Assembly: GCA_017504735.1 (NCBI GenBank)
Contig: JAFVQP010000119.1
Coordinates: forward strand, 1 to 22,408
From: Clostridia bacterium
Lineage (GTDB): Bacteria > Bacillota_A > Clostridia > Christensenellales > Borkfalkiaceae
Direction of reading: 5' to 3'
Length of the DNA: 22,408 nucleotides
The number at the start of each line of letters is the position of its first letter. Position 1 is the first letter of the stretch. A program made the position numbers and the translations under genes. Positions 7,273-14,123 of this stretch are shown in pieces. Under the pieces are notes generated by a model. The model had not been told where the DNA came from. It worked only from the letters and a program-made list of their open reading frames with translations, and did not search any database.

Positions 7273-8064
7273 TTATCGGTTCAACGGCTTTTTAAAATAC
7301 ATCAACGCCATATTCCCTGCTTCCGCAATATTTGACGCGCGGAAAGGCGGTGTTGTAAAAGCCCCTGCCCCGCCCGTCATCAAGGGCGCACCCGACTTCC
7401 CAAGGGAGGAAAGATACTCCCCGATAATTCTCAATCGAACGCCCTCATCACGGCACACCTGCGCGTAAAGCATCTCCGACGGAGTGACACTCGGCTCATT
7501 TCCTGCGACGGACGCCAGCCCCTCTCCTCCACGCGCTTGCATTTGAGCATCGCCCACTGCGACGCCAAACCTTGCCTCGTCACCCACACCGTTATTCTCT
7601 TGCGCAGGCACCGTTTCTGAAGCCTTCACCTCGACCATGATATCCCCATTTGTCTTTTCGTCCGACTTCAGCACATCACTCAAGGGTTGTTTTTGCGTGG
7701 GTTCTTCAGGAGAAATGGCGTCCGCCTCGCTTTCGACACACGCTCGTTCCGTTTCCGCAACAAACTTGTCAAAACGTTGCATTTCCGCCTTTCTCACCTG
7801 CGCATTCTTACGGAGTTTTTCCACCCCCGAATCCGCATTTCCTTCCAAATTTTCCACCTTTCTTTCCAGCTCCTTCAATCGTTGACTTCTTCTTGTGAAT
7901 TCCGATTGCAGTGCGCTGTACGCCCTTGCAAGGGCATCAACGTCCTTAAACTTCGAAGGGACCGCCGAGGCACTTTCACGGCAGTCTTCTTTTGCTCCGT
8001 CCTCTACAACTACTTTTTCCTCCGCCCCTTCCGTTTTTACGTAAATGTTCTCCTCTTTTTCCAT
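7273..8064 (-). CDS. Phage capsid scaffold protein
   Basis: 263 aa, low in aromatic residues, highly charged and probably elongated. The segment KFKDVDALARAYSALQSEFTRRSQRLKELERKVENLE (38-74) is a predicted coiled coil of the type seen in phage scaffold proteins. A disordered Glu/Pro/Ala-rich middle follows. The conserved-looking C-terminus (LRIIGEYLSSLGKSGAPLMTGGAGAFTTPPFRASNIAEAGNMALMYFKKP) would contact the capsid. Scaffold proteins guide procapsid assembly and then leave. Its position between portal and capsid genes is diagnostic. AAAGGAGGAAAAT precedes ATG 8064, only 12 nt after the portal stop. No protease gene is nearby, as expected for P22-type maturation without cleavage. Confidence 0.75.
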   Translation of the reverse strand: MEKEENIYVKTEGAEEKVVVEDGAKEDCRESASAVPSKFKDVDALARAYSALQSEFTRRSQRLKELERKVENLEGNADSGVEKLRKNAQVRKAEMQRFDKFVAETERACVESEADAISPEEPTQKQPLSDVLKSDEKTNGDIMVEVKASETVPAQENNGVGDEARFGVAVGDAQMQARGGEGLASVAGNEPSVTPSEMLYAQVCRDEGVRLRIIGEYLSSLGKSGAPLMTGGAGAFTTPPFRASNIAEAGNMALMYFKKPLNR

Positions 8065-8076
8065 ATTTTCCTCCTT

Positions 8077-9987
8077 TTATTTCTTGTCGGCAACGCTCTC
8101 CCCAGCCGTTACCGTTTCCGCCTTTTTCATCTCACGGTGCGCCCTCATATGGGCAAGCACACGTCCTTTCCATTCCTCTTTATTTTTACTGCGCTTAAAC
8201 TCCGCGCCCAACAAAAACCTCGTATGTTCTTCAAGGTGAAGCGCATGATCGTCGTACTCTTCAGGCGCAACGTCTGCGCTCTTCATTTCCAAATTCTCCT
8301 CGCCCGCCTTCGCAATATGCAAGGAAGAAATATCCTTCACGTTCTCATAACTGCCAAACCCAAACGCCTCCAAAATGCGGTGCTTATTTTCCGCTGTCAA
8401 ATTCCCATTTTCATCCGTCAACAGGCCCGCCTCGTACAAACGAATCAACGTTTCCTTCTTCTCTTCCGGCGAATTGCATTCCCTCGCCTCAAACTGCAGG
8501 TCGTTGACGTCCAAGCTCGATGCGTTGAAGTAATACAACTGCGTTTTTTTATCTTCCCCTGTTAAAGTCATAAGGCGCGCCGTCCCTGCAAATTGTCGGT
8601 ACAAACGCAAAATCTGTCTGCCCACTTCCTTAATGGCTCGCTCAATGCTCATCACCGTCCCTGCCAAGCGCGACTCGTCTTGCGAGAGTAAGAGTTGCAA
8701 CCCACTCGCACTCGTTACACGCACAGGGGTAGAATTTTGAAACAAATCACTCACCCCCGACACCAAGGAAAATTCCCTTTCCAGCCACTCTTCTTCATCT
8801 TTAAATTCAGGCGGAATGGTCCCACAGTCCAGCATTTCAGGCGTTTTACTGCCTTGGCGGTAAAGGATTACCTTCCCAGGCAACAAGCCGTCCTCAGCAA
8901 GCTCATCCGCATCGACCGACCCGTCTTCCACCATCAGCACCCCCATCGATAGACGATTTAGAAACTCGTGTTTACGATTTCGCACCGCATTATAGGCACG
9001 CTGTACGGGGATCATACGGTCAATCACACTCGTACCGAAAAATGCGCCGGGCATATGTAAGCAATCCTGCTTCACAAACGGAAAGCCTCGCTCGTTTCGT
9101 TCCCCGTTAATGAGGGGTAAATCCCCCGCATAAAGGAGTTGCCCACCCGCCACGATTTCCAATTTCCCGTTTGGTGCATCAGGACTCGCCTTCGTATAAC
9201 GCTCAATGAGAATTTCCGCATCCTTCACCTCGGTGAAATTAATCCCAAAGCTCTTGCTCGGCTGTCGATGCGTAGAAGGCTCACTATACCCATACTGTCC
9301 CGAAATCGTCCTACCGCCGAGCGCCACGCCAAACTGTTCGGCAATGTAACTGACAGGCACCGCCCTCGCATGTATCACGCTGTGAATACCGTCAAAGTCT
9401 TCCGCATCCAAGCGATCAGGAAAAATCTCAAAAGGCGCAACTGCACTCAAACGAACTTCCCCCTCATACACAGGATTTCCGTTCTCATCCACAGCCACTT
9501 GCCTACCGCCCGCGCTGTTCCAATCCACCTTAAAAAATGCGCTTCCGCACAACTCCGCCCAGGTCGTAACACGGGAAGAAATTGCATTCAACGCAACCCT
9601 GTCCTGCACGTATCGCAAAATCCCTGTCGCGAGCTTCGCCGCCTTCACGTCCCCTTCCTCATCGGAAAAAGCACGCACCGTCAGGTCAGGCTTCATGTTT
9701 TCCAGCTTCGCAATACGCGCGTCCACCGTCGGTGCAATATGGTTAAAAACCCTACGCGATTGCCAATAAAATTGCGCGTCTTCATTCTCTAACCCCTCAG
9801 GGCTGATATCGCAATATTGATTGCCATTGTAGAAATTCAAATTCAGCAACCAACAATTTTCAATCGAACGCCTTGCCTCTCTGCGGCGGTTAAAATCACT
9901 CGTCACGTCCGCCGCAATTGATGCCATTTCCCTGCGTCTTTGACGCTCCACTTCCTCTTTATCAAAGCCTTTTTCTTCAAAAACCAT
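8077..9987 (-). CDS. Phage portal protein (P22-like)
   Basis: 636 aa from ATG 9987, one nt after the upstream TGA, with a GGGGGA ribosome site. A longer frame to 10044 would overlap the preceding gene and is rejected. Portal proteins form the dodecameric channel for DNA entry. Length and layout match the large P22-type family: N-terminal helices with ENCWLLNLNFYNGNQYCDISPEGLE, RVFNHIAPTVDARIAKLENMKPDLTVRAFSDEEGDVKAAKLATGIL (93-137), WAELCGSAFFKVDWN, VAPFEIFPDRLDAEDFDGIHSVIHAR, then FGTSVIDRMIPVQRAYNAVRNRKHEFLNR and SASGLQLLLSQDESRLAGTVMSIERAIKEVGRQILRLYRQFA. The C-terminus is a charged helical region like a barrel or crown. Position after terL and before scaffold agrees. Confidence 0.85.
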   Translation of the reverse strand: MVFEEKGFDKEEVERQRRREMASIAADVTSDFNRRREARRSIENCWLLNLNFYNGNQYCDISPEGLENEDAQFYWQSRRVFNHIAPTVDARIAKLENMKPDLTVRAFSDEEGDVKAAKLATGILRYVQDRVALNAISSRVTTWAELCGSAFFKVDWNSAGGRQVAVDENGNPVYEGEVRLSAVAPFEIFPDRLDAEDFDGIHSVIHARAVPVSYIAEQFGVALGGRTISGQYGYSEPSTHRQPSKSFGINFTEVKDAEILIERYTKASPDAPNGKLEIVAGGQLLYAGDLPLINGERNERGFPFVKQDCLHMPGAFFGTSVIDRMIPVQRAYNAVRNRKHEFLNRLSMGVLMVEDGSVDADELAEDGLLPGKVILYRQGSKTPEMLDCGTIPPEFKDEEEWLEREFSLVSGVSDLFQNSTPVRVTSASGLQLLLSQDESRLAGTVMSIERAIKEVGRQILRLYRQFAGTARLMTLTGEDKKTQLYYFNASSLDVNDLQFEARECNSPEEKKETLIRLYEAGLLTDENGNLTAENKHRILEAFGFGSYENVKDISSLHIAKAGEENLEMKSADVAPEEYDDHALHLEEHTRFLLGAEFKRSKNKEEWKGRVLAHMRAHREMKKAETVTAGESVADKK

Positions 9988-9988
9988 A

Positions 9989-10381
9989 TCATTTTCCCCC
10001 GTTTTTACTCGTACTTTTTTTCGTAGCCGTCTTTGTTTTCGCACTCGTTTTCTTCACCGTCTTTTTAGCGGAAGCCGCTTTCTTCACCGTCTTTTCGGCC
10101 CCCTTTCCGCTATCCTTTTGCAGTAAAGTCAACAACCTCGCCTTTTCCATCTCCAAATCCTCATCAGACAAATCGCCAAAACCACCGTCATCCTCATTTG
10201 CTAGTAATAATTGCACCGCTTTCAAATCAGGCGGCACGTCCTTTTTTGTCTTTTTCCTCTTCGTCAGCTTCAATTTCCCATCCACTTCCGCATATTCCTC
10301 GGTCACCTCGGCAACTTGATATCCAAGCGCCACTTTCAATAAGGCTTCCCCGATTTTTTCTTCCTTTTTCTTCTCTTCCAT
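9989..10381 (-). CDS. Small packaging-associated protein, terminase small-subunit-like candidate
   Basis: 130 aa. Residues about 8-60 (KIGEALLKVALGYQVAEVTEEYAEVDGKLKLTKRKKTKKDVPPDLKAVQLLLANE) resemble the linker seen in many Firmicutes phage small terminase proteins, where a helical segment is followed by a VTEEY...KLTK.KKTKK.VPPD strand and an oligomerisation helix. Then DLSDEDLEMEKARLLTLLQK, and a Lys/Ala/Thr/Ser-rich tail from about 97 (KKAASAKKTVKKTSAKTKTATKKSTSKNGGK) like histone-H1 tails, suited to binding DNA. No helix-turn-helix is obvious. It lies between terL and portal rather than before terL. AGAGGAGAGGT precedes the ATG, 49 nt after the terL stop. Assignment is tentative; the phage module membership is firm. 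Confidence 0.6.
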   Translation of the reverse strand: MEEKKKEEKIGEALLKVALGYQVAEVTEEYAEVDGKLKLTKRKKTKKDVPPDLKAVQLLLANEDDGGFGDLSDEDLEMEKARLLTLLQKDSGKGAEKTVKKAASAKKTVKKTSAKTKTATKKSTSKNGGK

Positions 10382-10405
10382 ACCTCTCCTCTCACCATTT
10401 CATCT

Positions 10406-10419
10406 CATACCTGCCCCCA
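10406..10419 (-). repeat. Variant copy of junction motif after terL
   Basis: CATACCTGCCCCCA, identical to 7237-7250, lies 12 nt after the terL stop on the minus strand. It is the third copy within the phage block. Confidence 0.55.
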
Positions 10420-10430
10420 CCAAACTCTAT

Positions 10431-11870
10431 TTACAAGAATTTTTTCCTATTTCGTGCCAAACTTCTCGCCAACCGTTCTTTATCCTTTTGTATCACCGTC
10501 AATTCAGGCGCTGGAGGCACGTTTCTCGGCCTCGTCATCAGGTAATAACGCATCTCGTCCAAGCTGTGATCGTTCGTCTTCCTAGGCACGTCGCCACTTC
10601 CCCAATAGTACCCTTTCAGCTCGTTGATAAGGTTGACACACCCGTTAAAAATGTACAAATTCGGCATGCCGTTGCCACGCTTTAAGTAGCTTTTCACCCG
10701 TGCAATCCCCGTAAATAAGTCCTTTTCCACGTCAGGGTTTACCAAAATCCCACGCTCGTAAAACAACTCCACGACACTTTTCACCGACCCTAAAGTTCTC
10801 TGCTTCGCCGCGCTGTCGATAAGGGCGCAAACCCTGCCTCGGCTGTCCGTGTGCCAACCCAACTTCCCGCAAATTTCCTTGATGGCATTCGCGTGATAAT
10901 CAATATCCCGCCCCGCCTCATAATGCTCGTACACCACGTACACGTTGTCGTCAAAATCCACCGCATACCAATGCGCCGACAACGGATTGTTTAGGCCAGG
11001 GTCAATGGAAATATTATCCTGCCACTCTTTTGGGATCGGGAAAGGCTCAATGACGTGGATTTGCTCGTCGAACTCTGGATACACCAACCCAGCCGCCGCC
11101 GAGGCAAACTTCCCGTAACGCCTTGATTGCAGGGTATTCTCATCCATGCTTGCCGTCAATGCAGCAACTTCCCCCTCGTCCAGGTAAGGGTTGTCCCCCC
11201 ACTCCATAAACTCATACCACACTTCAGGGTCTTTTCGTCGATTGAGAAAAATCTCGTTATAGACAAAGGTCAAACCCTTCAAAGGCGTCATTGTCCCAAA
11301 GATATCCCCCTTCCTATCCAAGACACGCATACGACATTCGGCATAGATATCTTCCGACGGCTCCTCGTCAAACCACACAAAATCCAACGACGCCCCCTGA
11401 AACTTCTCCCTGCCTTGGTCACAGCTCTTAAACCCAATGGTAGAAACCCCGCCCAACACGTTTTTCACACGGATAAAATCGATAATCCCATGCTCCGGCG
11501 CATCCTTACGCCCGCTCAACATCACGATATCCTCAATCCAATCCCTGCGTAGGTAATGTAGAACTTTCTTCTGCGCAACGTCGCGCTGTACTTGCTGTGA
11601 GAGTGACACCACCCAACCGCACACGTCCTTCCGATTTTCGCGGTACGGGTGTATTCCTCTTGCCATATAAACGCATTCCACCGCACCGCACTCCGTTTTT
11701 CCCGAACGGTTTCCGCCGAACACCCAACGGTTTCGTTGCTTACTTTTATGAAAGGAAAGCTGTTTCTCGTGTTTCTTTTCCCCCGTGTTGTACGCCGCCA
11801 AAGCGTCACCGCTCCGCCTTTTTTCCAACTCCGCCTCGATACGGCAAAGCTTTTCTACAATATCTCTCAT
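10431..11870 (-). CDS. terL: Phage terminase large subunit
   Basis: 479 aa from ATG 11870. The open frame extends to 12110, but that part is antisense to the signal-peptide region of the plus-strand neighbour and is not believed; a TTG 12 nt upstream with GGGAGG is an alternative start. ATPase: Walker A GGNRSGKT (52-59), Walker B FVWFDEEP (164-171), coupling motif GTMTP (192-196). Nuclease: acidic residues in SIDPG (D290), ALIDSA (D352) and NDHSLDEMRYYL (D434/D438), the usual RNase-H-like triad. The enzyme pumps DNA through the portal and cuts concatemers. All key residues are present, so it could be functional. It is the first clear phage gene of the leftward block; no convincing promoter is seen directly upstream. 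Confidence 0.92.
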   Translation of the reverse strand: MRDIVEKLCRIEAELEKRRSGDALAAYNTGEKKHEKQLSFHKSKQRNRWVFGGNRSGKTECGAVECVYMARGIHPYRENRKDVCGWVVSLSQQVQRDVAQKKVLHYLRRDWIEDIVMLSGRKDAPEHGIIDFIRVKNVLGGVSTIGFKSCDQGREKFQGASLDFVWFDEEPSEDIYAECRMRVLDRKGDIFGTMTPLKGLTFVYNEIFLNRRKDPEVWYEFMEWGDNPYLDEGEVAALTASMDENTLQSRRYGKFASAAAGLVYPEFDEQIHVIEPFPIPKEWQDNISIDPGLNNPLSAHWYAVDFDDNVYVVYEHYEAGRDIDYHANAIKEICGKLGWHTDSRGRVCALIDSAAKQRTLGSVKSVVELFYERGILVNPDVEKDLFTGIARVKSYLKRGNGMPNLYIFNGCVNLINELKGYYWGSGDVPRKTNDHSLDEMRYYLMTRPRNVPPAPELTVIQKDKERLARSLARNRKKFL

Positions 11871-11952
11871 ATTTTCCGCCAAACCGTCAAAAACCTCCCT
11901 TCTCACCCCTTTATAATGAAAAAACAAATCTATGCATACCCAGTAATTGCCT

Positions 11953-12738
11953 ATGAAAAAGCTACTTTTTCGGGGACTTTTCCCCCTACTTTTGTTTTGT
12001 ATAACCACCCTTTCGGCGTTTTTGCCCCACCCACGCGCAAACGCCACTTTTTTGCATGTAAAAATCCCCCACTCCGTCCAAGCCGCCGCGCAAACCATCA
12101 TCCCACTCACGGGCGATTATGCCTGTATTTTATCGGACGACGTATTTTTCTATGCAGCCGCCGATGGACGGCAAGGCTTGTTTCTATTGCCCCAAAGCTA
12201 CTATGTCCGCCTGCTCGAGTACCGTTCCGATTACTGTAAAGTCGAATACCAAACGGACGTATCCGCCAAACGTTTGGTGGGATACGTTGCCACGGAAAAG
12301 CTGACTTTTGTGGACTATACCCCCTCGCGCCCATACCTATATTACGTCTTTGATTTACGGTACAAAATCGAGGATAGCAACCAAACGGACTCCAACTTTT
12401 TGACGGAAATCACCATTTCCTGCGTGTATTACGGAGACTATGTTATCGGGTCAGAACGCTACTGTTACGTTCTACGCGGCGATGAATTTGGATACGTACC
12501 CAAGCCCGCAGCCCTTTCTTATGAAGAGAATGAGGAGTATGCGGACTACGTCGCATCACTACAACCTGAACCCACCCCCACGCCTGATGTAGAAACCCCG
12601 TCCAAGGAGCAAAACAGCCCTGCGCAAATTGCAATTTTGGTGGCGATATGTTTATTGGTACCAATCCTTGCGGCGCTGGTTTTAAAACCGCCCCACCGCG
12701 CCCCTTACGAATACGACCAAGACAATCCCCCAACCTAA
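11953..12738 (+). CDS. Secreted/membrane-anchored SH3-like protein
   Basis: 261 aa from ATG 11953. A signal peptide or N-terminal membrane segment is clear (MKKLLFRGLFPLLLFCITTLSAFLPHPRANA). Two SH3-like stretches follow: about 45-115 (GDYACILSDDVFFYAAA...LLPQSYYVRLLEYRSDYCKVEYQ...GYVATEKLTFVDY) and about 120-180 (YYVFDLRYKIEDS...YYGDYVIGSERYCYVLRGDEFGYVPK). Next come a Pro/Thr/Glu spacer, a membrane helix (QIAILVAICLLVPILAALVL, about 225-244) and a short tail. The layout resembles the end of the 817-aa protein at 14124. No ribosome site is visible; a TATAAT lies at 11912-11917 without a good -35. The last seven codons and the stop lie inside an intergenic repeat copy. It diverges from terL and is probably host. 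Function unknown. Confidence 0.75.
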   Translation: MKKLLFRGLFPLLLFCITTLSAFLPHPRANATFLHVKIPHSVQAAAQTIIPLTGDYACILSDDVFFYAAADGRQGLFLLPQSYYVRLLEYRSDYCKVEYQTDVSAKRLVGYVATEKLTFVDYTPSRPYLYYVFDLRYKIEDSNQTDSNFLTEITISCVYYGDYVIGSERYCYVLRGDEFGYVPKPAALSYEENEEYADYVASLQPEPTPTPDVETPSKEQNSPAQIAILVAICLLVPILAALVLKPPHRAPYEYDQDNPPT

Positions 12739-13237
12739 CCAAGATAACCTTGGAGCTAGCAATGTGTCAGCCACCCCCGCCCATTCACTATATCGACCTT
12801 ATCTCTGGCTTCTCTTGCGAGAGAAGCTGTCACGAGTGTAAAGTGCAACGAACCGAGTGACTGATGAGTAGTCAAGACAATCTCCCAACCTAGCCAAGAT
12901 AATCTTGGAGCTAGCAATGTGTCAGCCACCCCCGCCCATTTACCACCTTGTCATACCGACTAAGGTTGCATCGCAACCGCACGGAGCGTATCTCAACCGA
13001 CACGCTTGCCTGCCCTGTGCAAGGGGAGGTGGCTTGCGACAGCAAGTCGGAGGGGTTGTCTTTCCATACCATTCAGCTTGGTGTCTTTTCGCGCACTTTT
13101 AATAGCCTGCCTCGTCCATTCACTAAAGTGATATACGAAACCACCTACAAACGCACACGACACCACTCTAAGTCTGCCTCCAAGCTCAGCTTGGTGTCTT
13201 TTCCCTCACTTTGATAGCCTGCCCCGACCCTTCACTC
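12718..13237. repeat. Intergenic repeat cluster, right flank of phage block
   Basis: No independent gene is supported. A 66-bp unit at 12721-12786 recurs at 12876-12941 with three mismatches; it contains CCAAGATAA(C/T)CTTGGAG and ends CAGCCACCCCCGCCCATT. Between them lies a GCTTCTCT/AGAGAAGC hairpin (12809-12828). At 12950-12993 is a GTCATACCGAC...GGAGCGTATC unit related to 3211-3312. At 13007-13060 is CTGCCCTGTGCAAGGGGAGG...GCGACAGCAAGTC, a classic Firmicutes intergenic repeat. A ~50-bp unit beginning CAGCTTGGTGTCTTTTC occurs at 13074-13124 and 13187-13236. The cluster runs into the 3' ends of both bordering genes. Confidence 0.8.
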
Positions 13238-13680
13238 TTCAGCACGTGTCTATGTATCTTCCCAATCAACTCCACACCCTGCAGCTTCGTATCAAAAAAC
13301 TCCTTCGTCACCCCGGCAACCACCAACATCCCAGCCAGCTTGTTCCCCACTTTCTCTTGTTGACGAAAATAAGTCCGCTCGCTCCAAGCCTCTTCCCCTT
13401 CCTTGTGAAGGGGCTTTTTCTTTTTTCCAAAATATTTCGCCGCAATCAACGTGCGCTCGGTATCATTCAGCTTTGCCAACGTTTCCTCAATCACACCTCT
13501 CAGCCAAAGCAAATTATTTTTTCGGAGAATTTCCTCAGCGAGATACTCCGCCAAATCCTCCGTCAAGCGCGAACTGTTATAGGATAGCACCGCCTTGTTA
13601 CGGATATGTTCCGCATAATCTTCCCCCACCGTTTTCAACAACGGATACGCATACAAAACCGCCTTTAAGTAATTCTCCAA
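13186..13680 (-). CDS. Sigma-70 region 4-like phage-type regulator (ArpU-like), hypothetical
   Basis: 164 aa. Start is TTG 13680, chosen because AGAGGTGAT lies 5 nt upstream; no ATG fits. The segment LNDTERTLIAAKYFGKK (71-87) and WSERTYFRQQEKVGNKLAGML (99-119) has the helix-turn-helix shape of sigma-70 region 4 and of small phage late-gene regulators: a rule-like 'LxxxERxLIxxxYF' helix followed by a Ser-initiated recognition helix with Tyr-Phe-Arg. The N-terminal part (LKAVLYAYPLLKTVGEDYAEHIRNKAVLSY) is helical. It points toward terL but is separated by the repeat cluster and a plus-strand gene. Its last 16 codons (149-164) lie inside a repeat copy, so the C-terminus may be altered. It may control phage genes; that is inferred. 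Confidence 0.65.
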   Translation of the reverse strand: MENYLKAVLYAYPLLKTVGEDYAEHIRNKAVLSYNSSRLTEDLAEYLAEEILRKNNLLWLRGVIEETLAKLNDTERTLIAAKYFGKKKKPLHKEGEEAWSERTYFRQQEKVGNKLAGMLVVAGVTKEFFDTKLQGVELIGKIHRHVLKSEGSGQAIKVREKTPS

Positions 13681-13883
13681 AAAATATCACCTCTCTTTGT
13701 TTCGCGCCGTACCATTTCCCAACGGTATTTTTTCATCGACGCCCCGAAATTTTTTCCTGCCAAACCCATTTCAAAAGCACTATTTTTGTAAAGTGAAAAT
13801 CCGCTTTAAAACCGCCCCACTTTCTCAAATTCAACTTTATCACCATCGAACTTTTCACGACGGCGGGTCGAGCAAGTGCGCTT

Positions 13884-13911
13884 ATTATGTCACCGTTTCC
13901 AAAATTTGCAA
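13884..13911 (-). promoter_or_regulatory. Possible promoter of the regulator gene
   Basis: Minus-strand TTGCAA (13906-13911) and CATAAT (13884-13889) are separated by 16 bp. The start would leave a leader of about 195 nt before the TTG at 13680. The match is moderate. Confidence 0.35.
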
Positions 13912-13942
13912 CCCCTTCCTGCCATTTTTTTGGTGAAAAACA

Positions 13943-13956
13943 CGAACATTTGTTCG
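13943..13956. promoter_or_regulatory. LexA (SOS) operator
   Basis: CGAACATTTGTTCG is a perfect palindrome fitting the Gram-positive LexA consensus CGAAC-N4-GTTCG. On the plus strand it overlaps the -35 zone (ATTTGT, 13948-13953) of a weak possible promoter with TATAAA at 13971-13976. On the minus strand it lies 32 bp upstream of the possible regulator promoter. Which gene it controls is not settled by the sequence. Confidence 0.7.
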
Positions 13957-14085
13957 CTTTGCACGTGAAATATAAATTAACTTTGACAATCGTATGCCTA
14001 TTTTACCTTTATACATCATCATTCTTTTTAAATATATATTATAATAAGTATCTCGTTTAAAATAGTAAAAATTTCTTGCAACCTA

Positions 14086-14115
14086 TTGACTTTTTCACTT
14101 TTTTTGTGCTATAAT
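14086..14115 (+). promoter_or_regulatory. Promoter of the 817-aa gene, implying a leaderless mRNA
   Basis: TTGACT (14086-14091) and TATAAT (14110-14115) are 18 bp apart. The ATG at 14124 begins only 8 nt after the -10 box, so transcription would start at or within 1-3 nt of the start codon. No ribosome site lies upstream. Confidence 0.75.
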
Positions 14116-14123
14116 AACTCTAT

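Larger units (their letters stand above)
13681..14123. other. Intergenic region between divergent regulator and propeller genes
   Basis: 443 nt without a credible standard gene. It holds a possible minus-strand promoter for the regulator at 13884-13911, the LexA box at 13943-13956, a very AT-rich stretch at 13966-14085, and the plus-strand promoter at 14086-14115. A 16-codon hydrophobic ORF (MPILPLYIIILFKYIL, 13994-14044) lies after the LexA box but has no ribosome site. A plus-strand ORF at 13697-13936 lacks a ribosome site and protein-like character. Confidence 0.6.

Noticed and set aside
7687..8565. 292-aa plus-strand ORF across scaffold and portal
   Set aside because: It is antisense to two well-supported phage genes and rich in Arg/Phe/His as shadow frames here are.
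3324..11870. Gene transfer agent
   Set aside because: No tail, baseplate or lysis genes and no adaptor-to-tail continuation are present; kept only as a possibility, since a head module alone does not show it.
11871..12110. N-terminal extension of the terminase large subunit
   Set aside because: This stretch is antisense to a clear signal-peptide coding region and lacks terminase similarity; ATG 11870 puts Walker A at the usual distance.
3023..12914. attL/attR sites of a prophage
   Set aside because: The 21-bp direct repeats belong to a dispersed palindromic repeat also present at 12737-12758, there is no integrase or tRNA gene, and the right copy lies beyond non-phage genes.
13673..13744. 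23-codon minus-strand ORF (MKKYRWEMVRRETKRGDIFWRIT) just before the regulator
   Set aside because: It has only a weak GGGGCG upstream and ends inside the regulator start. It could be a coupling leader, but nothing else supports it.
13697..13936. 79-aa plus-strand ORF
   Set aside because: No ribosome site and an unlikely composition (many Phe/Pro/His); it runs antisense to the regulator's leader.
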